Assembly: GCA_964059195.1 (NCBI GenBank)
Contig: CAXKWD010000005.1
Location: 89,913,882-89,977,881, forward strand
Reading direction: 5' to 3'
Length of the DNA stretch: 64,000 bases
Source of the DNA: Ectobius pallidus
Lineage: Eukaryota > Arthropoda > Insecta > Blattodea > Ectobiidae
The translations under genes were made by a program, and so were the position numbers. Positions within the stretch are counted from its first letter, which is position 1. The number at the start of each line of letters is the position of its first letter. The notes beneath the pieces were generated by a model. That model was not told the origin of the DNA. It made no database searches and saw only the letters and a program-made list of their open reading frames with translations. Positions 35,625 to 46,040 of the stretch are shown here, piece by piece.

Positions 35625-36550
35625 TAGTGTGAAGACGGAAAGAGTGGGACAGAACTTCAGACTGGAAAGAGGAGTCAGGCAGGGGGATCCCATTTCCCCC
35701 AAGCTATTTATCGGTGTTCTAGAGGAGATATTTAGAAAGCTACAATGGGAAAATCAGGGCATCACTATAAATGGCAAAAGGCTCATCGACCTAAGATTTG
35801 CGGACGACGTGGTACTGTTTGCTCATTCAGCCGCTGAATTACAACAGATGTTATCAGAACTGAATGAGTCCAGCAAGGCAGCTGGCCTTACGATGAACCA
35901 CAGCAAAACAAAAATTATGGCAAAGGGACCACCGCACAAAATTGAGGTAAATGGGACAGAAATACAGTATGTAGAAGAGTATGTATACCTGGGTCAGCTG
36001 GTCTCATTCACTGACAAATCAGACAAGGAAATAGGAAGGAGAACATCTCAAGCATGGAAGGCCTTTTGGTCTCTAAAGTCTGTACTACTGGACAACACTT
36101 TAAACCAAAAAGTGAAACTAGAAGTACTCAAGACATGCGTCTTCCCGGTATTGCTTTATGGATGTCAAAAGTGGTCTTTCACATCCAGACAACAAAAGAG
36201 CTTGGAATCCTGCCAAAGAAGAATGGAAAGAAAGATACTGGACATTTCGTGGAGAGACAGGGTTTCTAACAGAGATCTCCAAAGGATCACTAATCTAGAG
36301 AGCATAACACAAAGAGCCGCAGAGACGAAGTGAAAATGGGCTGGCCATGTGGCGAGACTCCACCATGACAGATGGGCACAGGTAGCAACTATGTGGGATC
36401 CCTACGTAGGAAACAGGGCACGAGGAAGACCAAGGGCGCGATGGGCAGACTCGCTGAAGCAAGAAGCAGGTTCCCAATGGCCCCGCATCGCCCGCACCAG
36501 AATCGAATGGAAGAAATTAGGATTGGAACTGCAAAGGAGAAATAGAATGT
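35625..36550 (+). pseudogene. RTE-like LINE reverse transcriptase, 3' part
   Basis: The plus strand is open from 35,629 and reads LERGVRQGDPISPKLF, then LRFADDVVLFAHSAAE with the catalytic FADD, NHSKTKIM, YVYLGQLV, and after one in-frame TGA (36,331-36,333) continues in the same frame with WAGHVARLHHDRW and RARGRPRARWADSL to the stop at 36,550. The part before the palm is missing, so the copy is 5'-truncated near 35,625. The GRPRARW-type motif is typical of the C-terminus. The 3' UTR runs to a (CATT)n tail. Confidence 0.92.
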
Positions 36551-36748
36551 GAAACTGTGCGAGTGGTTTGATGTGGTCATAAAAGAAGTTTATATTCTTG
36601 TAGTTTCAAAACTGACGTATTATCCAGCTCACGTGGAATAGCTCACCACGGGAGTTTCTCTAAACGAGCTTCCCCTCTAGTAGGAGGCCCTAGCCTTACA
36701 AGGGAAATTCATGGGCTCATTCATTCATTCATTCATTCATTCATTCAA
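36551..36748 (+). repeat. LINE 3' UTR and (CATT)n tail
   Basis: The 3' UTR contains CTTCCCCTCTAGTAGGAGGC and ends in about seven CATT units at 36,717-36,748. A short tandem tail in place of poly(A) is an RTE-type feature. Confidence 0.75.
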
Positions 36749-37000
36749 TGCTCATATGATATTTTTTGTCCATGAGAAAACTAGCAACTAAGCAAGACAA
36801 AATAAATTTAATTTAATTAAGTTTCACATTAAAGTTTATTTCCAGTATCAGTAGTAAATAAATGGACCACCTGCATGGTTTAAAGGTTAGAGTTGCTAGC
36901 TATGTCTAGTCAGATTTTCTGCGGTATGGGAGGTCTGGAACAGGGTGCACTCAGTCTTATGACTTCTGAAGAACTACATGATAAAGAAATCCCATTACTT
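36749..37000. other. Short stretch with a doubtful SINE-like head
   Basis: CATGGTTTAAAGGTTAGAG near 36,875 is loosely like a tRNA box A, but a box B is lacking. Nothing else was recognised. Confidence 0.3.
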
Positions 37001-37800
37001 TATTACTTACTTACTTACTTACTCAATGGCAATAGACAATTCCTAAGTACAGTAAGCTAAAGGAATATTATCTATTCCATGGAACCAGGAGGTTCATTGC
37101 CGCGCTTACCTGAACCCGCCATTCAACCCTATTCTGTGCAAACCTCATCCAACCATCCCTCTCAAATCCCTTAAATCTATCCTAATATTGTCCTCCCACT
37201 ACGTCTAGGATTTCCAAATGGTTTTTTCTCTTCTGGTCTCCCAGCCAATATATTTTAGATATGTCTTTCCTCCCCCATACACACATTATGTTGAACACAT
37301 TTCATCCTCCGTGATTTAATTACCCTTACTATATCAGGTGAAGAGTAACTTACAGGTTATGAAGTTCATTATTATGCAGTTTTCTCCAATCCCCCTTTTC
37401 ATCTCTCTTAGGCCCAAATATTTTCCTAAGCACCCTGTTTTCGAACACTCTCCGATTATGTTCTTCCCAAAGAGTAAGCAACCATGTCACACATTCATAT
37501 AATAACAACTAGCAAGATAACTGACTTATAAATTTTTATTTTTAGATTTTTGAACAGAAGACAAGAAGATAAGACTTTCTGAACTGCATAAAAACAGGCG
37601 TTTCCTAATTTCAGTCGACACTAACTTCTACCTTAATATTATTTGTATCTGTAATTACTGCTCCCAGATATTTGAATTTCTCCACTTGTTCAAATGATTT
37701 ACTGGCTATTTATAATATTTTGTAGTGCATTATTTTGACGTTTCATGACCATAAGCTTAGTTTTTTCTTAATTAATTTCTATCCCGTTACTTTATTATGT
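37001..37800 (-). mobile_element. Decayed LINE 3' end
   Basis: The minus strand reads, with several shifts and stops, VEKFKYLGAVIT near 37,670, LWEEHNRRVFENRVLRKIFG near 37,420-37,475, GDWRKLHNNELH near 37,365 and VQVSAAMNLLVPWN near 37,085-37,125. The plus-strand repeat (CTTA)n at 37,003-37,024 is its tail. These motifs are those of the C-terminal part of a very common insect LINE protein. It lies just upstream of the large exon at 37,894. Confidence 0.85.
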
Positions 37801-37881
37801 AAATTTAATGTCAAAAATAATTTCAGGCATTACCAGTACAAAAATGTTTCTCACACCATAATGATGAAATTAATGTAGATA

Positions 37882-37893
37882 TTCTTCTTACAG
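37882..37893 (+). promoter_or_regulatory. Splice acceptor of the large exon
   Basis: A pyrimidine-rich ATATTCTTCTTACAG ends directly before the ATG of the 1,091-codon frame. No matching donor could be identified in the repeat-filled sequence to the left. Confidence 0.65.
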
Positions 37894-40800
37894 ATGCAGC
37901 TCGAAGATTCTGACATAAATGACAATTTTGCATTTCTCTTTGGGAACGTGGGAAACTTAATTGGAAACCTTCTTGGTCAAAGAAAAGCTACAACTACAAC
38001 CACAACAGTTCCTGCTGCTGCCACCACTACTACTACTGCCACCACTACTACCACCACAACCACACCAGCTCCTCGACGCTCTGGATTTTTAACTGGAGGG
38101 ATTTTAGGAAACATCATAGGCAACATATTTGGACAGAAAACTACAAGCACTACTACTACAACAACCACCACAACCACAACTACATCTACGCCTACTCCTA
38201 CTACCACCACCAGCCCAACAACAACCACAACTGAAACAACCACTACTCCAACCACCACAACTAAAACAACCACTACTCCAACCACCACAACTCAAACAAC
38301 CACTACTCCAACAACCACAACAACTACTACAACACCTCCACCAACAACCACCATGACAACTACAGCAATTACTCTGACAACACAATCAGAAGTTCTGAAA
38401 AATATAAGGATTCAAACACAGAATTTACTCAGCACTGTTCAGAACATAGACAGCATTATTAAACTTAGATATCCAAATTCTCAGATAGAAACCTTAATCA
38501 CAGAAGCTAGAGAAGCCCTCGAGAGCACTTATCAAAATAATACAGCAGAAGAAAATGATCTTCAAATTATTCAAGCCCTTGACTATGCAGCAAGGGCTAT
38601 TGAAAGTTTGCTACTCACACCTGCAAATAACGGAGCATCACAAATATTACCTTTTGACATGAATCCGTTCTTGAACCGTGGACCAGTGGCTTTTGCAGCT
38701 AGGGTATTATTAGCACCACTCAGACTATTGTATAGGTTAATAAGCACTAATTCAAATGACCCCATCCTTGGACCACCTAAATATACAGAACCATTGTGGA
38801 ATACAGGTAGTGGTGAAAGACCTTACTATCCAGATTATGATAACCGACCTAGACGAAGAAATGGCCCTATAAAGCGGTTGATGAGAAGATTATTCAACAG
38901 AAGGAATTCCTACTATGGTAAGGAACCTTCATATTTTCTCGACATTACTTCACAGCAAGATCTGAACCAAAATTTTTTACAGAATAAATTGAGAAACAGG
39001 TTGACTGAATTCATTACTATGCTACCATTGGAACACTTGGAAAGGTTGCTGAACAAAACTGATCCTATAAGGAAACTTGTTAAAAATGTTGTGCAGCCTA
39101 TATTTCAAACATTTATTAGAACAATTGTAATACCATTCTTAAGTTTAGTTCTTACACCAACACCTTTGGGGCCCATATGGTTGGCAGTAAAAGCTGCATG
39201 GAATATTTTTACTTCTGCTGTGAATGGAATACGGTTCTTAACAGATTTCATAAAATCAATTGGACGTAAAACCCTACATCGGGTAATACAAACAAGGAAG
39301 AGTCATCCTATTCTGAACCTTGTTCAACAGCTATCAAAGCAAACAAAAATTAATTCTACACCCACACCTATAATTCATGCTAGTAAGATTCCCATTGTTA
39401 AAAGAGTGACAAATAACATACATCCTTCTTCAGGAAGAATACACAAACGAAATGGACCTGTAGCAAAACTTTTCCGCATTCTAACATTACCTTTGCGTAT
39501 ACTTAATTCTATTAGTGGGCCTGGTCCTTTTGGAGGAGATTTAGAAATCTGTGATGCAATATCTAATTCAGGACCAGGACCTATTAAGTTCCTGCTAAGC
39601 CTACCATTTCACATTCTGACTCTTCCATTCAAAATACTACATAGGCTCTTGAACCCAGGAAGTAGAATTGAAATTTTTGGAAAAGCAAATGATACTCCTG
39701 GTCCCATTAAACGTTTGTTATGTTTAGTAATTCGCATACTAACATTACCTGTCAGACTTTTAATGCTACCCTTCAGAATTATAGCATCTATTTTCAAAAC
39801 TGCTTATGAAAATATTTCCCATTCAGTTTCAACCTCCAATGGCAATAATGTCAGACGTATAACACTTGCTGTTTCTAACTTCTTCTCTGCAATTGCTGAG
39901 TCTCTTATTGGACTCATAGGTGTTGTAATTGATATAATTTCTGGTGTCCACACGCATCTTAGAATCAATCGCATTAAAATATTACAAGCAGTTTTACGAA
40001 GTTTCAAGAATATCAGAAGACTTCTCACAATATGGATAGTAATCCATGTTTTGAGGAGAGCTATACAGATTGTTTTCAGATTCTTCATACGCCAGCTCCT
40101 TAAACTTTTAACTAGAAGAGGTGAAAAGTCACATCCCATTGTTAATGTATTAAAAAATATTCTGAAGCTTCCAACTTCCGGAATTGTAGTAAGAACATTT
40201 CCTTTTAAGTTATGGAGATCCAAGCTTAATCCTCTTTCCTTTTTATCAAATAGAATTAAGAGCACTGTCAGAAGACTGGTGAAGCACCTTTTGACATTAT
40301 CCACTATCAGGAGACTGAGCCAAAAAACATCTAGAAAACCAATTCAACAAATTAAAAATCGTCTATTGGAAAATATTTCACATCCTCCCAAATCAGTAGC
40401 AACTAAACTTCCTACACTTATGGATATCATCCAGCATCCTTTAAAAAATATCGCAGCTTTCTTTAGTACAGCAGTAAACATACTTCTGAGGAATTTTTTG
40501 AAAGCCATCTTCAGTAGTGTCTTAGAGATGCTGAACAGCTCTTCACCACAGGAAAATATGGTTGTAACAGCTAGACCCAAACTTATAAAAAGTGGGCAGC
40601 ATTCTATATTGTCCATTACAACCTTATTGCCAAAGCTTTTACAATCCATTACAAGCCATAGATTTAATGTCTTAAAAACTATTCTTCATAGCCTCCTACA
40701 AGTAATGACAAATGCTTTTAGAAAAGTTTCAAATCGCTTAAAAACATTAAATGGAGGGATAAGAAGACTGATTCATAACATACTCAGAATTATTGTTGCA

Positions 40801-41169
40801 ACAGCACTTATAGTGATTGTGCATGTTGCATTCACATTAACAAGAAGAACTATTGGAATATTGTTAACACAGTTGTTCACAAGACTGTTTAAAGGGAAGA
40901 GGAGAGCTGGAACTCTTTTAAAATTGTTTGGAAAGAGTGGTACAACCACGCTGAGTTTATTCACAGAGTTTTCAACCCTAATTGCTACATTATTCCAATC
41001 TCTCTTGGAATTTTCAAGATTAGTCTTCAATGTATTGAGTAGGAAAAGGGTAAAGGCATTACTTAGAGCTAACCTTGTAGTTGGAATAATAAGAGCAATT
41101 CTCTCAGGACTTGCTATAATGCTGCCAGTCAAAAGATCAACCCTGATAAGAAAAGCTTTCCTAGGATAA
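37894..41169 (+). CDS. Large exon: mucin-like Thr-rich head with very basic repetitive body, unknown function
   Basis: The 1,091 codons have no break and end in TAA at 41,167-41,169. The first ATG sits exactly behind a good splice acceptor (TTCTTCTTACAG, 37,882-37,893), so the true start and any signal peptide are probably in an upstream exon I cannot find. Residues ~14-28 (FLFGNVGNLIGNLLG) and ~64-79 (FLTGGILGNIIGNIFG) are a repeated glycine/asparagine motif. Residues ~32-165 are otherwise almost all Thr/Pro/Ala, as in O-glycosylated mucin domains. The remainder is rich in Arg, Lys, Ile and Leu, with a repeated module of the type GPIKRLL..ILTLPFRIL near residues 318, 520, 560 and 603, and hydrophobic stretches near 655-670 and 960-980. 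No enzyme motif is visible. It could be a secreted or membrane-associated structural protein. Confidence 0.8.
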   Translation: MQLEDSDINDNFAFLFGNVGNLIGNLLGQRKATTTTTTVPAAATTTTTATTTTTTTTPAPRRSGFLTGGILGNIIGNIFGQKTTSTTTTTTTTTTTTSTPTPTTTTSPTTTTTETTTTPTTTTKTTTTPTTTTQTTTTPTTTTTTTTPPPTTTMTTTAITLTTQSEVLKNIRIQTQNLLSTVQNIDSIIKLRYPNSQIETLITEAREALESTYQNNTAEENDLQIIQALDYAARAIESLLLTPANNGASQILPFDMNPFLNRGPVAFAARVLLAPLRLLYRLISTNSNDPILGPPKYTEPLWNTGSGERPYYPDYDNRPRRRNGPIKRLMRRLFNRRNSYYGKEPSYFLDITSQQDLNQNFLQNKLRNRLTEFITMLPLEHLERLLNKTDPIRKLVKNVVQPIFQTFIRTIVIPFLSLVLTPTPLGPIWLAVKAAWNIFTSAVNGIRFLTDFIKSIGRKTLHRVIQTRKSHPILNLVQQLSKQTKINSTPTPIIHASKIPIVKRVTNNIHPSSGRIHKRNGPVAKLFRILTLPLRILNSISGPGPFGGDLEICDAISNSGPGPIKFLLSLPFHILTLPFKILHRLLNPGSRIEIFGKANDTPGPIKRLLCLVIRILTLPVRLLMLPFRIIASIFKTAYENISHSVSTSNGNNVRRITLAVSNFFSAIAESLIGLIGVVIDIISGVHTHLRINRIKILQAVLRSFKNIRRLLTIWIVIHVLRRAIQIVFRFFIRQLLKLLTRRGEKSHPIVNVLKNILKLPTSGIVVRTFPFKLWRSKLNPLSFLSNRIKSTVRRLVKHLLTLSTIRRLSQKTSRKPIQQIKNRLLENISHPPKSVATKLPTLMDIIQHPLKNIAAFFSTAVNILLRNFLKAIFSSVLEMLNSSSPQENMVVTARPKLIKSGQHSILSITTLLPKLLQSITSHRFNVLKTILHSLLQVMTNAFRKVSNRLKTLNGGIRRLIHNILRIIVATALIVIVHVAFTLTRRTIGILLTQLFTRLFKGKRRAGTLLKLFGKSGTTTLSLFTEFSTLIATLFQSLLEFSRLVFNVLSRKRVKALLRANLVVGIIRAILSGLAIMLPVKRSTLIRKAFLG

Positions 41170-41932
41170 GTCTACTACATGGATTATTATACCAGTATTT
41201 TACTTGTAAAAGTTTTGTCACATAACACAAAATAATACTGTTTAACCGTAGAGCAGGCACACTGTATAACGTTACGTGAGCAGGTGCACAGTGTATTCTG
41301 TATGTCATAGCTCATAGTGCAGATAAATGACAATTTTGTTGCTGCTCCTTTACACTACTTTACATTACAGCATTCATAGATTACAAGTAACATCTATGCT
41401 AAAGCTCCACAAAAGTTTCATAAATGATTTATAAATGCTAACTGGTTCAGCTGAAGGGTATGTACTTCGACCTCATGTGAAAAGCATGCTGCATTTCTCG
41501 CAAAGGATTACTGTTGGGGAGTGATTTTTTTCAGACAAAGATCTTGATAATATTCCTTTAATTCCTTTACACGTATCTGTTAAAAACAAGCTGACAACTG
41601 AAATAACACTCACATGGCTGGGCATATTGACAATTGTAATAATATTTACAAAGATGAGCACATGGTGTAGCCTACGCAATATTCCGCTGGTGTAGTTCCA
41701 AGAAAAACATATTGTAACTCATGACTTGTTGATGCAATGATTGCTCTAACACGACTAAACTGACGTTAAATAACGATATGAAAGGTATCAACAACTAGGT
41801 GACTATAAGATTTGGTATTTTTCCGGTAGAGGACAAATTGAAAATCTTGTATATAAAATACACCAGCATGCCTGCTCAAGGGTTAGAAACTGAATATGCT
41901 TTCAAATGATGGAACAAAAATATTTTTTGTGC
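41170..41932. other. Presumed 3' UTR and intergenic sequence
   Basis: The stretch follows the stop of the large exon. A canonical AATAAA was not found close to the stop, so the 3' end of the transcript is unknown. No other gene was recognised. Confidence 0.4.
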
Positions 41933-41944
41933 ATAGGAACATGT

Positions 41945-42225
41945 GGGGTACACCGTAGCGTAGTGGTTGAGGCACTGTGCTACAAACCGGAAGGTCGCGG
42001 GTTCGATCCCTGATAAGGTCGGAGTTTTTCAATTGACCTAATCTTTCTGGTGGCACTATGGCCCTGGGGTCAACTCAGCCTCTGACAGAAATGAGTACCA
42101 GGACCAATTCTGGGGGTAAAGGCTGACAACCTTTCCACCTCCAAGTTCCAAATTTCTAAAAATCCGGGAGCCTCAACCTCCTGGAACTCTCTGAGGTCCA
42201 TGGCCTGTATAGGGATCACTTTACT
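41945..42225 (+). mobile_element. tRNA-derived SINE, copy 2, complete with target duplication
   Basis: The head contains GTAGCGTAGTGGTTGAGG (box A) and GCGGGTTCGATCCC (box B, 41,997-42,010). The body matches the inverted copy at 15,828-16,128. A perfect 12-bp duplication ATAGGAACATGT flanks it (41,933-41,944 and 42,226-42,237), as expected from LINE-assisted retrotransposition. The 281-bp copy is full length. It is transcribed, if at all, from the internal pol III boxes. Confidence 0.92.
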
Positions 42226-42276
42226 ATAGGAACATGTACAAAGACTGTGTTGTGTGTTTTCTCTATTCTCATTATT

Positions 42277-42813
42277 AGGGTGCGGATTTCTATGACCTAA
42301 AAAATAGAATATATGCATGCATTTATAACCTAAAAAAAACATTAAAATATGACCAATAAAATTCAAAATATGACTTTACCACTTACACATTGTGTATATT
42401 TTTTTAAAGTTTCATTACAATACATTTTGTTAAAATAGAGTGTTAATTATTTAAAATATCTGTCTATAGGCCTACTGAGAATAATTGCAGTTTATCACAT
42501 TTCTTCTCAGCTCGTTATGGTTTGAATAAATGCATTTTCATATTATAAATTCTCAAAAAGTATCATTATAATGCAAAATCTACAAAATATGATATGTAAC
42601 TTCAAAATTTCTGTAATACGGTATGCACACAAATATGCAAAAAATTATGACCTAAATATGCACATTCACACTAAATATGCTACAATAGTTGAAAATTTCC
42701 TAAATATGCAGTTATATGCACAATAAAAGCCGTTCCATTTTCACCAGGATGCTTGGAATCGGGTTTAAATGCAAAGGGAAAAAATATGACATGTCATATA
42801 AATCCGCTCCTTA
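42277..42813. mobile_element. 537-bp MULE-like MITE with 9-bp target duplication
   Basis: The ends AGGGTGCGGATTTCTATGAC and, inverted, TAAGGAGCGGATTTATATGA are flanked by CTCATTATT on both sides (42,268-42,276 and 42,814-42,822). A 9-bp duplication fits the MuDR/MULE superfamily. The body is very AT-rich with repeated AAATATGCA and AAATATGAC words. No coding capacity is seen. Confidence 0.8.
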
Positions 42814-42822
42814 CTCATTATT

Positions 42823-44113
42823 ATGTAGTCATTCTCATTATGTGTGCATGGAATTATATTAACATAATTGCTTATTGCCATTAAGTTATGTAATAAAAGC
42901 ACAGTTTCATCTGAACTGTGATCCAGATTTAGGATTTAAAAAAGTCAGTTTTGTTAGAACTTCTTATTTGAAGTGATTTCAGTGAAGCTAAGTGTAAAAC
43001 TACTGAAAAGTAATAAAAAGCAATAAACAGATAAAAAAATTGTAATATCTAACACAACTTACTTATTTCTGTGATATGAATATTCATTAGACTTAAGGCA
43101 TTTGACTCCAATGGTGAAATTAACAAAGTGCCAGTACATTAGAGAAAACAGAAATGTCAAAATTAGATTTACACAGAGTAACTTAAAACTTATTTAAAAC
43201 TTTTAAAATAAATTTAAATAACAGCTAATATTTTCATATCAAAATATTAAACAGACAAAGAAAGGGGTTCCATTTCAGCAAGTTATTTGCTGTCTTTTAG
43301 TTCTCATCTGAGTGTATTTCATTCAAGAGCCCAGGAATCTGTGATAAAGTCTCAAGACATTAACTGAAGATGCATCTGAAAGCTACCCGTTAATTGAATT
43401 GTGAAACATAAATTAATTGTGTATATTTATCACTGTCCCTGCTGGCTTCTAAGAAAATATCAGCTTTTGTATGTAACCTTGAAATAAATTTCAAGAAAAT
43501 CAGTGCTGGACATACATTTTTATACAATATTTTAATAAATAATTTCCTGGAATGAGATATGTAGTTTTATGAGTCAGAATGAATTGTATGAATGATGCAG
43601 GTGGTTGTTTACCTTGTAAATACTCATTCAATTTATGTACAAATGGTGTAGGTTACCATTCAGAAAAAAATACGCTTAAGTATGACAACAGTGATGGAGG
43701 TGTGAGATATGGCACGGCAGTTATGCTATTTTCATATTCTTACCAATGGTACTGTAAAAGGTTTGATCAATATATTCCAAGACAATACTCACTGTGAGCA
43801 ATTGGACTGCATGAAAGACATACACGTGCACCAAGAAAGACGAAAGACATGTATGAGACACCACACGAAGTTTCATAGAGTTATCTACAGTAAAAACTCT
43901 GTTATATAAAATGACTATGTGTTTCCAAGCATTTGCAATTTTATTCACAACAGCAAGCCCATAGTTTCAACTTATCATTAACAATAAAAGCAAGTCACAA
44001 ATTCTGGTTAGTACGAGCAGGATGGATATTTCCAAACCCTGAAAATGGAGGACATGTATAGGGATAATCCACTGCATGTGGGACGGGAACCTACAAGAAA
44101 TTAAGAATAAAAT
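42823..44113. other. AT-rich stretch, nothing firmly recognised
   Basis: Three overlapping open frames of 66-75 codons at 43,579-43,948 on both strands have no recognisable domain. I see no basis to call a gene. Confidence 0.4.
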
Positions 44114-44121
44114 TGTGACAC

Positions 44122-44781
44122 CATAGGTGGAACTACGGGATGTGCCAGGTGTGCCAAGGTACACCCTTATGAGTCTCCTTCCTGAACTATAATTGTTGAA
44201 ATAATTTAAAATTAAGCCTTAAGAAAGTCACACTAAAGAACAGTTGGCAATGCATGTGATAATCCCTATTGCCATAGGTTGGCATGCTGCTCAGTCACTC
44301 AAAGATATCCTAAGTTTAACATAAAAAAATTAATATTCACATACTGTAATTAATAATTTTTTAGTTGTCACTGCGAGCATTACACTCTTTCTCCTCAGCA
44401 GCATTGCCCCAATAACAGAAAGGAGTGAACATTGACTCAGAGTCTCAGAATACTAAGAAGATAAAAGTAATCACTGAATCAGAGTGTTGGAGGACTGAGA
44501 AGACTTCTGATTTACAGAGATTTCAATTATTTTTTTTTTTACCGAATCAAGGCTTTCATAATTGATTCACAAAGACATCAATATTCATTTCTTTTACCGT
44601 ATTGTGAAGTAAAATTAAATTAATTTACACTGCAATTTAAAAATGGATGCTTTTGTAGTGAATCTGGATGCCTACCATTGCAATCAAGGCTAAGGAAGAA
44701 GTCAATATTGGTATTTCTTCCCCCCCCCCAACACTACTTATTATTGGCACACCCTAATGAATAGTTCTAGTTATGCCTATG
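44122..44781. mobile_element. 660-bp hAT-like MITE, degenerate
   Basis: It begins CATAGGTGGAACTACGGG and ends (inverted) CATAGGCATAACTAGAAC, with GTGTGCC near both inner ends. The flanking 8-mers TGTGACAC (44,114-44,121) and TGTGACGA (44,782-44,789) agree in six positions. Length and duplication size fit hAT. No transposase is seen. Confidence 0.65.
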
Positions 44782-44789
44782 TGTGACGA

Positions 44790-45649
44790 CCTTACTATTG
44801 TGAATTTTCTTGCATGTCTAACCCCCAAGCCCTACTTTTACTTCAAGTTGCTTGAAACAAGTCAGTAGAGATTCATAAAATAATTATCTTAACAGAAACA
44901 TACAGAATTCTTAACAATTCCAAATAATTGACTAATGTGAGTATCTATTCCTTCACTTTTGTCCTTGTGTTCAAGAAGTCCTATGTTGGGCAAATATTTG
45001 TATATGATTGAGCATCATTCCTGTAAATTATTGCAAAATCTGGAGCTTTGCTTTTAACAAAGTTCACTTCTGGAAACAATTACCTTAATGGTTTAAAATG
45101 AAATGACAATGCCTGTTATTGATGTGATGACTATTTTGCCCAATTTTTCCATATTTTCAAGTGTTGCATGTGGCCTCTATCAGTACTTCACTAACGTTCA
45201 GCCATTCGCAAATGTTACTTAATCTACCATTTCAATTTTTCAGATTCACACAAAATATTTTATATTTGCTCTCTGCTCAACTTTCAATTTCATCTTAAAA
45301 TAGCAAATGCCTGGAAATACAAGATTATTAAAACTTTTATCACATATGTCCCATTCCAGATAATGCTAAAAGTTTGATGCAAGGCATATCAAGGTCTTTC
45401 ACTTTCCTTTCAGTGCACTTACGCCAGTCATTTGAATCATTCACTCACAGTTGAGTATATTTGTAGATATGTATTCAAGAAACCACAGGATATTGTTTCT
45501 GTTTAATATTGCATGAGAATATTTTAGGGGAAAAATCACTAAATTAGTGTGCTTCACATTACTGTACATGATGTAATTGTCTTTCACTGAGGTCAAACAT
45601 TAAGGGCAATCAGTTATAGGAGAGAGATTCCATCTGACACTCTGAATCA
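44790..45649. other. AT-rich stretch, nothing recognised
   Basis: No repeat, RNA gene or meaningful reading frame was found. Confidence 0.45.
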
Positions 45650-45734
45650 AAGTCTGGCTAGCTCAGTTGAGACAGCATCAGCATGGAAAGCTGAAGATCA
45701 TGGACTCAATTCCCAGCGTCAGAGGAATTTTTCT
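45650..45734 (+). mobile_element. tRNA-derived SINE head, interrupted by a hAT element
   Basis: GGCTAGCTCAGTTGAGAC near 45,655 is a good box A and GACTCAATTCCCAG near 45,703 a fair box B, with tRNA-like spacing. The 3.65 kb hAT element begins at 45,735, inside or just after this SINE. The SINE remainder would lie from 49,396 on. Confidence 0.65.
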
Positions 45735-46040
45735 CAGTGGCGGCTCGTGGCCGGAAAATTAGGTGAAGAGAAAAAAAATGCCACATGCTTATGTTAATAA
45801 TGGAATTCACCCAATAGCGGCTCGTGGCTCAAAACGAGGGTGTGCTGCAAATACCAATTCATACAGCAAACTTGAAATATTTTTAAAAATTATTAGTAGG
45901 CCTATCTAAACTGCACGTCTCTTAATCCATCTCTGGGAATTCTCACGCGATTTTCTCTACCCTAATTATTTTTTTGCTAATTTCTCTCGTCTCGTCGAAC
46001 GTTGTGTGAGTTGTGTGACGAGAGAAAATAGCACAAAAAA

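Noticed and set aside
37977..38385. Minus-strand Val-rich and Cys-rich frames and a plus-strand Gln/Leu-rich frame
   Set aside because: They are shadows of the ACC/ACT codons in the Thr-rich part of the large exon.
41945..42020. Possible functional tRNA gene
   Set aside because: Boxes A and B are good, but the stems do not close and the sequence continues into a SINE body with a target duplication.
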